59,156 nt of DNA from positions 1 through 59,156 of the forward strand of contig ONLQ01000008.1 of NCBI GenBank assembly GCA_900318665.1, given 5' to 3'. The stretch comes from an uncultured Bacteroidales bacterium. GTDB lineage: Bacteria > Bacteroidota > Bacteroidia > Bacteroidales > P3. Positions 8,668 to 17,097 of the stretch are shown here, piece by piece. The translations under genes were made by a program, and so were the position numbers. Position 1 is the stretch's first letter. Each line of letters starts with the position of its first letter. The notes below the pieces were generated by a model that ran no database searches, was not told the origin of the DNA, and saw nothing but the letters and a program-made list of their open reading frames with translations.

Positions 8668-8893
8668 CATTTTTTTGTATCTTTGCAGACTATTACAAGA
8701 GAGAGAAGTAGGTATGCAAGAGAAGCATTGCCGTTAGGCACACAGGTTTTAGTTTTTTTTGAACCATTCACCTGTCGGAGGCCTGCGGAGAAAGAAAAAT
8801 AAACATTATATAGAAAGAATAGTCAAAACATCCTTGATTAGGCGAAAGGAGCAGAGTTAGCATATCGAAAGAAGTTAGAAACGGAGGAAAACT
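8668..8893 (+). repeat. Duplicated ~230-nt leader, copy 1 (before the DUF4062/RecG-like pseudogene)
   Basis: It starts at a promoter (TATCTTTG at 8678-8685) and runs to the ATG at 8894. It shares ordered blocks with 9906-10137: the promoter with the following GCAGAC.ATT, GCAAGA(G/A)AAGCATTGC, TGCGGAGA.AGAAA, TATATAGAAA and ACATCCTTGATTAGGC. The sequences between the blocks differ. The block order and spacing suggest a shared untranslated leader rather than chance. Confidence 0.75.
8678..8685 (+). promoter_or_regulatory. Bacteroidota-type promoter, leader copy 1
   Basis: TATCTTTG is a perfect TAnnTTTG element, preceded by a T-rich tract and followed by GCAG. The predicted transcript has a leader of about 200 nt. 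Confidence 0.75.
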
Positions 8894-9872
8894 ATGGCAA
8901 ACGAAATAAAGGTTTTCATCAGCAGCGTACAGAGTGAGTTCGCAAAAGAACGACGACGGGCGGCTGACCAACTCGGCCCTGCTGCTCTTTGCCAAAGACC
9001 CACAGCGATTTTTCCGCACCTCGGAGGTGCGCTGTGCTCAGTTTTACGGCACCAAGGTTGAAAAGCCCATCCGCAATTATCAGGTCTTCTCTGGTTCGCT
9101 CTTTGAGATGATTGACAAGGCTGTCGGCTTTGTGATGTCGCGCATCGACGCGCGCGTGGGCACTCGCGACCATTCTGTCGATGCCCCTGTCGATTACGAG
9201 TTGCCTGAGAGTGCAGTGGCCGAAGCCATTGCCAATGCCGTTGCCCATCGCGACTATAGCAGCAACGCCAGCGTGCAGGTGATGCTCTTCCGCGACCGTG
9301 TGGAGGTTTGGAACCCAGGCCGTCTGCCCGATGGTTTCACCGTGCAGAAGTTACGGGAAATTCATTCCTCCGAGCCTACCAATCCCGTCATTGCGCATCC
9401 GCTTTTCCTTGCGGGATATATCGAGCACCTCGGTACGGGTACCACGGACATGATATCCGCCTGTGAGCATTATGGGCTTCGCACACCCGAGTTCTGCCAA
9501 GCGGAAGACTTCCGTACAATCATCTACCGGAAAGGAAATGGGACAGGAGCCAATGAAAAAGTAACAGAGCTTGGCGAAAAAGTAACAGAGCTTGGCGAAA
9601 AAAGTAACAGAGTTCGCCTGACAGCCAAACAGCGAAAAGTATTAGAGTTCTGCGATGAGGTGCCTCGCACAGCACAGGAAATACTGGAGATGGTAGGCGT
9701 TAAATATCAAACACGAACCGTCCTCCAGTACACTACAAAGCTGGTGTTGATGGGATTGCTTCGTCCTACTACAACGACTCCCAACGACCCCAATCGCAAA
9801 TACATCACAGCGCACGGAAAGGATGTCTCAAAAGAAAGAACACAAAGGCTGAATACGCCATACGTGGAATGA
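8894..9872 (+). pseudogene. Broken DUF4062 / RecG-like ATP-binding regulator with internal deletion
   Basis: The ATG at 8894 opens MANEIKVFISSVQSEFAKER, the start of the DUF4062/SIR2-like 'ISSV' domain of a larger family. After ~20 codons the frame is lost and stops at 9059-9061. A second frame (8934-9872) supplies the C-terminal half of the same family: NDDGRLTNSALLLFAKDPQRFF, RIDARVGTRDHS, EAIANAVAHRDYSSNASVQ, YIEHLGTGTTDMI, then a winged-helix end. The DNA-binding AlbA/Schlafen-like part and most of DUF4062 are missing. The join lies in a run where both halves read AAAGAACGAC, consistent with a microhomology deletion that also shifted the frame. Three near-identical GEKVTEL units (9555-9615) mark a slippage-prone linker. 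The downstream half could still start at the GTG at 8934. Confidence 0.8.
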
Positions 9873-9905
9873 CACAGCCATTTTTTTTGGTGGCCACCTA
9901 AATAT

Positions 9906-10137
9906 CCATTTTTTTGTATCTTTGCAGACGATTCTCAGCGGGAGAAAAGGCTGAGAATGAAGCAAGAAAAGCATTGCAACTGTTCCGATACCTATATCTG
10001 AGGACAGGAGCATATAAGTCTCATGCCTTTTTATTGTATAATTTCCCGATTGGAGACTTGCGGAGATAGAAAGTTAAATATATAGAAAAAAGCTGAATAA
10101 TAAGAACATCCTTGATTAGGCTGAAGGAGGGATAAAA
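9906..10137 (+). repeat. Duplicated ~230-nt leader, copy 2 (before the YhcG nuclease gene)
   Basis: The counterpart of 8668-8893 with the same ordered blocks. It also holds its own hairpin, CTCAGC...GCTGAG, just after the promoter, and an AGGAGG stretch 6-7 nt before the ATG at 10138. Confidence 0.75.
9917..9924 (+). promoter_or_regulatory. Bacteroidota-type promoter, leader copy 2
   Basis: TATCTTTG follows a T-rich tract exactly as in copy 1. It drives the YhcG gene with a leader of about 200 nt. Confidence 0.75.
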
Positions 10138-11244
10138 ATGAGTACAGAACCAACATTTGTATATCGCGACGGTATGACACCCGACAAAGAGTATGTAGAG
10201 TGGTTGAAAGAATTGAAAACACGCTACAGACACAGCCAGACGAAAGCTGCTGTCAAGGTGAATACGTCCATGTTGGAGTATTATTGGAGCTTGGGACGCG
10301 ATATTATACAGCTGAAAGCTGAAAGCAAATGGGGCGGTGGGTTCTTCAACCAGCTTAGTTTGGATTTGAGAGAGATGTTTCCTAACGAGAAAGGATTGTC
10401 ATCGGCCAATCTTCGTTACATGAAACGTTGGTTTGAGTTTTATTATCAAGGGATATTAAATATGCGGCGATCTGGTGCAGGAATCATTTCTTCATCTGTA
10501 GAAGAAATTCTTCAACGACCCGTTGAAGAATTAAAGATGCCTGAAATATTTGGACAGATTCCATGGGGACAACATATAGATATTATCTCACGATGTAAAT
10601 CATTGGATGAAGCTCTTTTTTATCTCAGACAGGTGTTAGACAATGGGTGGTCGCGTCCGGAATTGAATGGTCAAATTGATTCCGACCTATATGTCCGCCA
10701 AGGATCCGCTATTACAAATTTTTCAAGTACTTTACCCGCTCCGCAAAGCCAGTTGGCACAAGAATTATTGAAAGACCCGTATGACTTCAGTTTTTTGGCC
10801 ATAAAAAACAAGTACGATGAGCATGACCTTGAAGAGGCACTTGTGACCAATGTCACCCAATTTCTTTTAGAATTGGGTAAAGGATTCTCGTATGTGGGTA
10901 GGCAGATGGAGTTACAGATGCCAGGAGGCCAGACATTCTTCCCTGACCTGGTGTTCTATCATATCCCACAGCATCGCTATGTGGTTGTAGAGTTGAAAAC
11001 TGTGGATTTCGTACCCGAATTTGCTGGCAAGTTGAATTTTTATGTTACGGCTGCCGATAATCTGCTTAGAGGAGATGAGGACAATCCTTCGGTAGGCCTG
11101 TTGATATGCAAATCAACAGATAAGACCATTGTAGAATGGTCGTTACATGATATTCAGAAGCCATTGGGTGTGGCTACTTATCAGTTGCAAGAGGTGGTGG
11201 AGCGCACTGTTGCAGAAATTGAAGTGAAAAAAGCAAAAATGTAA
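10138..11244 (+). CDS. YhcG/DUF1016 family PD-(D/E)XK nuclease
   Basis: 368 residues. The N-terminal DUF1016 part (~15-150) shows YVEWLKELKTRYRHSQTKAAVKVN, YYWSLGRDI, WGGGFFNQLSLDLREMFP and SSANLRYMKRWFEFY. The C-terminal YhcG-type nuclease (~215-360) shows FLLELGKGFSYVGRQMEL, then PDLVFYHIPQHRYVVVELKT, giving the D...ExK catalytic pattern, and a VGLLICKSTD strand. The length matches the family (~340-370 aa). Such proteins are frequent riders in restriction-modification and defence loci; their exact role is unsettled. It stands between two other defence-type loci and has its own promoter and long leader. Confidence 0.9.
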   Translation: MSTEPTFVYRDGMTPDKEYVEWLKELKTRYRHSQTKAAVKVNTSMLEYYWSLGRDIIQLKAESKWGGGFFNQLSLDLREMFPNEKGLSSANLRYMKRWFEFYYQGILNMRRSGAGIISSSVEEILQRPVEELKMPEIFGQIPWGQHIDIISRCKSLDEALFYLRQVLDNGWSRPELNGQIDSDLYVRQGSAITNFSSTLPAPQSQLAQELLKDPYDFSFLAIKNKYDEHDLEEALVTNVTQFLLELGKGFSYVGRQMELQMPGGQTFFPDLVFYHIPQHRYVVVELKTVDFVPEFAGKLNFYVTAADNLLRGDEDNPSVGLLICKSTDKTIVEWSLHDIQKPLGVATYQLQEVVERTVAEIEVKKAKM

Positions 11245-11325
11245 AAAACACGAAAAGAAAGATAGTAAGGGTATTGTCAAGAGGGTACATAAGCCTAATG
11301 AGCAACAAAATACTATGTACGTTAA

Positions 11326-11514
11326 CCATATTCTGAGAAGAAGACAAAAATATATGGCTACCTTGAAGCACTGTTGGGAGAATCGAAGAGCCAGAAAGAA
11401 TTGATAAAAGAGGCAAACCGCAACTACGAAAATCCACAGCATTGGAATTTGGATTCGGGATACTTGGAACCGCTGAAACAATTTATTTTAGAATGTTACT
11501 ACTTTAATAAATAA
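11326..11514 (+). pseudogene. Gene remnant (C-terminal ~62 codons, no start)
   Basis: After an in-frame stop at 11323-11325, an open stretch without a usable start reads KTKIYGYLEALLGESKSQ, KELIKEANRNYENPQHWN and then YLEPLKQFILECYYFNK before TAA. The composition is protein-like and unlike the surrounding AT-rich spacer, so I read it as the tail of a lost gene. I do not recognise the family. It ends 7 nt before the first methyltransferase start. Confidence 0.4.
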
Positions 11515-11521
11515 TGTAAAA

Positions 11522-12592
11522 ATGCTATATGGCGTTGACATATTTTGTGGTGCTGGCGGTCTCAGTTTAGGTGCTGAGATGGCAGGTATTCAAATTGCCT
11601 TTGCTGTAGAAAAAGACAAAAGTGCAGCGGAAACATATAGGTACAACCACAAGAATACACCCATAATCTGTGATGATATTCACAATGTAGACCCTCTCAA
11701 ACATATTCCTAATCTAAATGCCGATGACCAAATAATTGTATTTGGAGGTCCACCTTGCCAAGGTTTTTCGCTGTCCAACACAATGACACGCAATATGCAG
11801 AATCCCAACAATAGTCTATTTGAGGAGTTTGTTAGGTTTGTATCTGTGCTACAGCCAGAATGGTTTTTATTCGAAAATGTTGAAGGATTTTACAGATTTG
11901 AGGAAGGGACTCTGCGAAACAAGGTAAAGCTTTGTTTTGAGGATTTGGGATATACTGTGAACGATGCCATTGTCGTCGCTTCTGATTATGGCGTACCGCA
12001 ACACAGGAACCGTTTTATTATGGTTGGCAATCGGCATGGCATACTGTTTCAATTTCCCCTAAGGCAAGAGAAATCATATTCTGTTAAAGATGCAATAGGA
12101 GACCTCCCCGAACTGACCAATGGACAAATGGAAGATTCTCTACCATACAATTGTACAGCTAAAGAAGCAGGGGAATATGCACAATTGATGCGCAAAGGCT
12201 CTAGGACTTCCAAACAGAACTATGTTTCACGAAATGCAGACTATGTCATTGAGAGATACAAATACATTAGTCAAGGACAAAACTGGCGTGCCATTCCAGA
12301 AGAATTAATGGCCAATTACAAAGACAAAAACCAGTGCCATAGTGGAATCTACAAGAGACTGATTGCAGACAAGCCATCTGTAGTTATTTCAAATTATCGG
12401 AAAAACATGTTGATACATCCTTTCCAAGACAGAGGATTATCGGTAAGAGAAGCCGCTCGATTGCAGAGTTTCCCCGACACATTCATTTTTAAGGGAAGTT
12501 TGATGCATATGCAGCAACAAATTGGGAATGCTGTTCCTCCATTATTGGCAAAAGCTGTTTTTGAGAAAATAATAGCATATGAAGAACAATGA
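11522..12592 (+). CDS. DNA (cytosine-5) methyltransferase, M1 of a LlaJI-like system
   Basis: 356 residues. The C5-MTase motifs are in canonical order: motif I VDIFCGAGGLSLG (residues 5-17), motif IV GGPPCQGFS with catalytic Cys79, motif VI ENVEGF, motif VIII PQHRNRF, then the target-recognition region, and motifs IX/X REAARLQSFPDTF and QQIGNAVPP. It acts on DNA using S-adenosylmethionine. Its stop overlaps the next gene by 14 nt. A second, quite different C5-MTase lies 3.4 kb downstream in the same unit. Two such enzymes plus McrB- and McrC-like proteins is the composition of LlaJI-type systems, where each MTase modifies one strand of an asymmetric site. The site itself cannot be read from sequence. 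Confidence 0.95.
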   Translation: MLYGVDIFCGAGGLSLGAEMAGIQIAFAVEKDKSAAETYRYNHKNTPIICDDIHNVDPLKHIPNLNADDQIIVFGGPPCQGFSLSNTMTRNMQNPNNSLFEEFVRFVSVLQPEWFLFENVEGFYRFEEGTLRNKVKLCFEDLGYTVNDAIVVASDYGVPQHRNRFIMVGNRHGILFQFPLRQEKSYSVKDAIGDLPELTNGQMEDSLPYNCTAKEAGEYAQLMRKGSRTSKQNYVSRNADYVIERYKYISQGQNWRAIPEELMANYKDKNQCHSGIYKRLIADKPSVVISNYRKNMLIHPFQDRGLSVREAARLQSFPDTFIFKGSLMHMQQQIGNAVPPLLAKAVFEKIIAYEEQ

Positions 12593-14723
12593 CCCTTCAA
12601 TATTGCATTTTAAATTCGATGTCAGCACTTTCCGCCTGTTGGGTCGGGAGTTGATAACAGACAGAATCACGGCTTTGTTTGAACTCGTGAAAAACTGTTA
12701 TGATGCCAATGCAGAGAAGGTGGATATCACGTTTGAGTCTCTGAATCCATTGTCTGAAAAGAGTAGAATAATCATCAAGGACAATGGTCTGGGCATGACA
12801 TTTGAAGATATTCGTGATAAGTGGATGGTTATTGGCACCAGCAGCAAACGAAGAAAAAAAACATCACCAGCACCTTATAATCGTATTGTGGCGGGCAAAA
12901 AAGGCGTTGGACGCTTTGCTGTGGACAAACTAGGTGGGAAATTGGTGTTGAAAACAAAAAAGAGTGGTTCCCTAGTATGGCATTGTTTGGAAACGGACTG
13001 GACGAAGTATTCTGAAGAAGAAGACCGGCAACTTAAACTGAACTTTGACGAGAATAGGGAGTACCAAAAATTGTTCACAGATATTGATAACAAATACTGG
13101 ACCGAACTTGGTGACACAAATGTTCAAGGAACAATTTTGGAAATCTCTTCGTTGAATGATGTATGGCTTGAAAGGGATGTCATCCGTGCATATAGAGAGC
13201 TGTCAAAGATTGTTAGGCCAACATTGAATGCAAAATATCCTTTTATTATCAAATTCCATGTTCCAGAATATAAGGACTACGATGACAAGCCTGTTGAAAG
13301 TATAGTATTGGCAAAAGCGACGTTATCATATTCCTTGAAATACAGATTCGATGCTGATAAAAACAAATACTATCAAGAATATCTTGAAGATAACAAAGGC
13401 AGTCTTGTTGTGAAGGAAAAGGAAGCTGAGGTATTTGGTCCCATAGGCTTCTCCATCTATTATTACGATCAAGAGGGTAAAAAGAATTTTACAAAGGAGG
13501 ATCGTATCGATGGCATTAAAGTGTATCGTGACGGTATTATCGCCACTCCTTTCGCCGAATATAATGCGAAAAGAGATGAACAAAAAGACCTTTTCGGTAT
13601 TGACAAACGACGTTGGTCAGGATTCTTTGAGAAACTAAGCACTAGGGACATTCTTGGATGGGTAGACATTACCGACGAGCTAAACCCAGAGATAAAAGAC
13701 TCCACTAACAGGCAGGATTTTGTCGACAATAAAGAATGGCACAACCTGAAAGTGTTTGTGATTAATCAGATACACCAGATAGAACTCTATCTAAAACATC
13801 AAAAGGATGACAAGAAAAAAGAAAATGCAGAGAAGCTAAAGAACGCAAATACGGAAATCGAGGATATCAAGCAGAAAATTAGCCGTATTAAAAAGCAGTC
13901 GTTCTTTGCATCACCCGAAGTTGAATCGGAATTGGACAACATCACGGCAAGGTTAGGAGAGATAAAACAAAATGTCTCAGCCTCTTCTAAAGATTTAGAG
14001 CGTATGGAGGAAGACAAGCGACAACAAGAGAACATCATGTTCAGCTTGGTATCACTACAGGCATACGCCGGTCAGATTTCACATATTCTCAGAATTTCCA
14101 TTGGTATCATCAAACGTTCCGCAGAGTTTGTAGCTAAATGGGTTCCCTTCGGGCAAAAACAAGACAAATCTGTAAAACATGCACGTCGCATTTTTGACGA
14201 GATGAATAATCTCTCCAAAGCGATGAATTTCATGCTGAGCTATGCGGAAGACGATTCCACATTCGAATATTTTGACATACGTAATGCCACTAAAGAGCTG
14301 TTTGAAGACAGATATTACTATCTGTTTGAAGATGAAAATATTAGTGTGGAATATGTGATTGAAGATGATTTCGAATTGCTATACAACAAAAAAGCGTTTC
14401 AAGATATGTTTGGCAATCTTATAGACAATTCAGTGAAAGCATTACGTAACACTCAAGACAAGCGAATCAGGTGCTCTGTTTATCGAGAGAACGACAACCT
14501 TGTCGTATTGTTTTCCGATAATGGTCCTGGAATCCCCGACGAAAGCCGTGATAGGATTTTTGATGTGTTCTATACGACAACCGCAGATTTGGGTGGTGCT
14601 GGTTTGGGTCTTTACATTGTACGCACACGATTAAACTCCATCAAGGGTACTATCACCCTCGAACCTAACGAATTCAACCCAACAGGCGCTACTTTCAAAA
14701 TTGTTATACCATTAATACATTAG
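12579..14723 (+). CDS. Dual-GHKL ATPase / histidine-kinase-like sensor protein
   Basis: 714 residues with two separate GHKL ATP-binding modules. The N-terminal Hsp90/MutL-like one (~20-140) has ELVKNCYDANA, IKDNGLGMT and the glycine lid AGKKGVGRFAVDKLGG. The central ~400-490 is a long coiled coil rich in Lys/Glu. Around residues 485-520, HisKA-like sequence AGQISHILRISIGIIKR places His502 where a phospho-accepting His would lie. The C-terminal HATPase (~600-714) has an N box NLIDNSVKAL, G1 SDNGPGIP and G2 GGAGLGLYIV. There are no membrane segments, so it is cytosolic. Its start overlaps the end of M1, and a receiver-domain gene begins 3 nt after its stop, supporting a phosphorelay. The stimulus is unknown. 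Confidence 0.85.
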   Translation: MKNNDPSILHFKFDVSTFRLLGRELITDRITALFELVKNCYDANAEKVDITFESLNPLSEKSRIIIKDNGLGMTFEDIRDKWMVIGTSSKRRKKTSPAPYNRIVAGKKGVGRFAVDKLGGKLVLKTKKSGSLVWHCLETDWTKYSEEEDRQLKLNFDENREYQKLFTDIDNKYWTELGDTNVQGTILEISSLNDVWLERDVIRAYRELSKIVRPTLNAKYPFIIKFHVPEYKDYDDKPVESIVLAKATLSYSLKYRFDADKNKYYQEYLEDNKGSLVVKEKEAEVFGPIGFSIYYYDQEGKKNFTKEDRIDGIKVYRDGIIATPFAEYNAKRDEQKDLFGIDKRRWSGFFEKLSTRDILGWVDITDELNPEIKDSTNRQDFVDNKEWHNLKVFVINQIHQIELYLKHQKDDKKKENAEKLKNANTEIEDIKQKISRIKKQSFFASPEVESELDNITARLGEIKQNVSASSKDLERMEEDKRQQENIMFSLVSLQAYAGQISHILRISIGIIKRSAEFVAKWVPFGQKQDKSVKHARRIFDEMNNLSKAMNFMLSYAEDDSTFEYFDIRNATKELFEDRYYYLFEDENISVEYVIEDDFELLYNKKAFQDMFGNLIDNSVKALRNTQDKRIRCSVYRENDNLVVLFSDNGPGIPDESRDRIFDVFYTTTADLGGAGLGLYIVRTRLNSIKGTITLEPNEFNPTGATFKIVIPLIH

Positions 14724-14726
14724 AAT

Positions 14727-15332
14727 ATGTTTGAGAAGATGAATATTACCATCGTCTACATAGATGATGATGAAAAAATGAAAGAAGATGCATTTCTAGA
14801 TGATATCAGTGATCAAGTGGATGAAATCCTTTATTTTCAGAAGCCGTCGGAAGGGGTGGCGTTTGTAAAGGAGAATATCGACAAAAACATTGTGGTTATT
14901 CTTGACTGGAAGTTCAATAGCAGTACACTTCAAGGTGACGATGTCCTAAGAGATATCGATGATGTCTCTGTATTAGTGCCTATCATCGTCTTTACAGGTG
15001 CCAGCATTGATGCGACTGAGGCCAACAAGATGTTCAAAGGGAATGCCTTCAGTTGTGTCCCTAAAGATTCCGATACGGAAACATTGATTAATGCCATTCG
15101 TAATGCCTACGACAGGATCCAGAACGATATTCGTTCAGTAATGGAGAAATGGATTCTAAAACAAGATCCCGAAAAGCGAAACAAGCCATACATGCGTTTT
15201 GGCAATAAGGTCTATACCTTGAATGACATCCTTGTGTCCGTTCGCAGACAAGACGAATTTGGCAAAGAAACCACACGTGGTATATTGAGTCTTGCGACTG
15301 AGTTGTTCACTAATAACATGAGGGAAAAATGA
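14727..15332 (+). CDS. Response-regulator receiver protein without a known output domain
   Basis: 201 residues. Residues ~6-130 form a CheY-like receiver with every canonical residue: the acidic cluster Asp13-Asp15 (VYIDDDE), phospho-acceptor Asp60 (VVILDWKF), Thr90 (IVFTGAS) and Lys113 (CVPKDSD). The remaining ~70 residues are charged and helical (IRSVMEKWILKQDPEKRNK, then ILSLATELFTNN) and match no DNA-binding output I know, so signalling by protein contact is likelier than transcriptional control. It begins 3 nt after the histidine-kinase-like gene, and its TGA overlaps the ATG of the caspase-like gene. These couplings suggest a kinase-receiver-effector chain. Confidence 0.85.
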   Translation: MFEKMNITIVYIDDDEKMKEDAFLDDISDQVDEILYFQKPSEGVAFVKENIDKNIVVILDWKFNSSTLQGDDVLRDIDDVSVLVPIIVFTGASIDATEANKMFKGNAFSCVPKDSDTETLINAIRNAYDRIQNDIRSVMEKWILKQDPEKRNKPYMRFGNKVYTLNDILVSVRRQDEFGKETTRGILSLATELFTNNMREK

Positions 15333-15970
15333 AACTCAATGCAGTTATTATTGCGGATGACGTTGCTGAAAATATCGGTGAACTGTGTGTTATGCTGAAG
15401 AATACTGAATGCCAGTTGTTGGAACAATTTGGGCGCACAAGGGATGATGTTCTAGTTCATTGCGACATCTATTGTCACGATACTGTCAACAAACAGAATC
15501 TATCCGAAAAGCTTTCGCTTGTTAATTTTAAGGACTTTTTATGCTGTTGGTTTGGACATGGCAATGATGAGTCTTTTAGTATGGATGGCGAAAAAATCGT
15601 TACCGCCACTGACAATCATTACATTTTCTCAAATGCCCTAGTTTACACCTTTTCATGTTTGAATGGGGGTACACTTGCTAATGTGCTTATTAGCAACAAT
15701 GCCAAAACTTTCGTTGGCTATAATGGCAAAGCCAATTGTCCTTATGGAATAGATGATGTAACTTGTGACATAGCAATGTCTTTTCTCGCATCTTTTCTTG
15801 GAGGTAAGTCTGTCAGCAATGCTGTAGATGATTTGAAAACATCTTATGAAGATGCTGTATTCAACAAAGACCTAGATCCTTTTCAAAGGTCTTGTTTTCA
15901 AGAAAACCGTGACAATGTTACGCTGAAAGGTGACGGCACTTTAACCATTGATAATCTTTTGGTTGCCTAA
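15329..15970 (+). CDS. Small caspase/CHAT-like (clan CD) protease-like protein, putative effector
   Basis: 213 residues, soluble. The pattern CCWFGHGNDE (His77-Gly78) followed 33 residues later by VYTFSCLNGGTLANVL (Cys110) and then NNAKTFVGYNG reproduces the core of clan CD peptidases. In CHAT, gingipain and caspase-type domains, a strand ends in His-Gly, the next strand ends in the nucleophile Cys, and a GA.a.vG strand follows. No other domain is visible. It is coupled by an ATGA overlap to the receiver gene and followed after 10 nt by the second methyltransferase gene. I infer a protease effector gated by the receiver. The fold call comes from motif spacing only and needs a structure prediction. 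Confidence 0.6.
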   Translation: MKLNAVIIADDVAENIGELCVMLKNTECQLLEQFGRTRDDVLVHCDIYCHDTVNKQNLSEKLSLVNFKDFLCCWFGHGNDESFSMDGEKIVTATDNHYIFSNALVYTFSCLNGGTLANVLISNNAKTFVGYNGKANCPYGIDDVTCDIAMSFLASFLGGKSVSNAVDDLKTSYEDAVFNKDLDPFQRSCFQENRDNVTLKGDGTLTIDNLLVA

Positions 15971-15980
15971 ACTTACAATT

Positions 15981-17096
15981 ATGGCTAAGAAGAAATATAC
16001 GTTCATTGACCTATTCGCAGGCATTGGGGGATTCCATCAAGCCATGCACTCCGTTGGAGGAAAGTGTGTGTTTGCAAGTGAATGGGACAAGAATGCCAGA
16101 ATATCATATGAGGCGAACTATAAAGACATAGAACCAACTCTATTCAAGAAGAATAAAAAGGGAGAGTATCTTTATTTTAACGAAGATATTAACGATGCTA
16201 TTCCAAGCAAAATTCCAACCTTCGACATATGCTGTGGAGGATTTCCTTGCCAACCATTTTCTGTTGCAGGTTTGAAGCGAGGGTTTGAAGACACTCGTGG
16301 AACATTATTTTTTAACATTGCGAATATTGTTAAAGAAAAGATAGAATCGGGGCATCCCCCAAGAGTACTATTTTTAGAAAATGTTAGAGGTCTTAAAACA
16401 CATGATAAAGGGAAGACATTAAAAGTCATTCTTGCAACTCTGAAAGAGTTAGGTTATGATTACTCTTATGATGTTTTAAATGCAAAGTATTTTGGTGTTC
16501 CGCAAAATAGAGAGAGGTTGTTCATAGTCGCCTGGTACAGAGAATCCGTCAATGCAAAAGAATTTAAATTCCCCTATGGGATTGACCCTAGCGGCAACAC
16601 CATATATGAGAAAGAGAAACTAAAAGAAGGAACCTTGCCGACAAAAGTGTCTGATATTTTTGAGCCATTCAATACTATAGACCCATCATATACAATAAGT
16701 GATAGAATGTGGGAAGGTCATAAAAATAGAAAAGAAAGAAATAAACAAAACGGTAAAGGCTTTGGATATTCCTTGTTTAACAAAGATAGTGTATATACAA
16801 GTACAATATCTGCAAGGTACTGGAAAGATGGTAGCGAAATCTTGATTGACCAATCTGATAAAGGTCTTAACCCAAGGAAATTGACACCAGTTGAAGCAGG
16901 ACGATTGCAAGGGTATAGAATCATTGGTAATGGATGGGAGAATCCAGAATGTGAAAAAAATCAGAATAACAATGATTCAAACCTTGAGTACAAAATTGTA
17001 GTTTCAAAAAAAGAAGCATATCACCAATTTGGTAATAGTGTGGCGGTGCCTGTGATAAAAAGAATTGCATTAGAAATAGTTAATCAACTTATGTAA
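15981..17096 (+). CDS. DNA (cytosine-5) methyltransferase, M2 of a LlaJI-like system
   Basis: 371 residues from the ATG at 15981 (MAKKKYTFIDLF). A TTG farther upstream lies inside the preceding gene and is not needed. Motif I is FIDLFAGIGGFHQA; motif IV GGFPCQPFS has Cys90; ENVRGL, PQNRERLFI and a long target-recognition region follow; the end holds TPVEAGRLQGY and QFGNSVAVPVI. The architecture is Dcm-like but diverged from M1, as expected for a pair that methylates the two strands of a non-palindromic site. It is very AT-rich, as is the first half of the next gene. The McrB-like gene starts 1 nt after its stop. Confidence 0.95.
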   Translation: MAKKKYTFIDLFAGIGGFHQAMHSVGGKCVFASEWDKNARISYEANYKDIEPTLFKKNKKGEYLYFNEDINDAIPSKIPTFDICCGGFPCQPFSVAGLKRGFEDTRGTLFFNIANIVKEKIESGHPPRVLFLENVRGLKTHDKGKTLKVILATLKELGYDYSYDVLNAKYFGVPQNRERLFIVAWYRESVNAKEFKFPYGIDPSGNTIYEKEKLKEGTLPTKVSDIFEPFNTIDPSYTISDRMWEGHKNRKERNKQNGKGFGYSLFNKDSVYTSTISARYWKDGSEILIDQSDKGLNPRKLTPVEAGRLQGYRIIGNGWENPECEKNQNNNDSNLEYKIVVSKKEAYHQFGNSVAVPVIKRIALEIVNQLM

Positions 17097-17097
17097 T

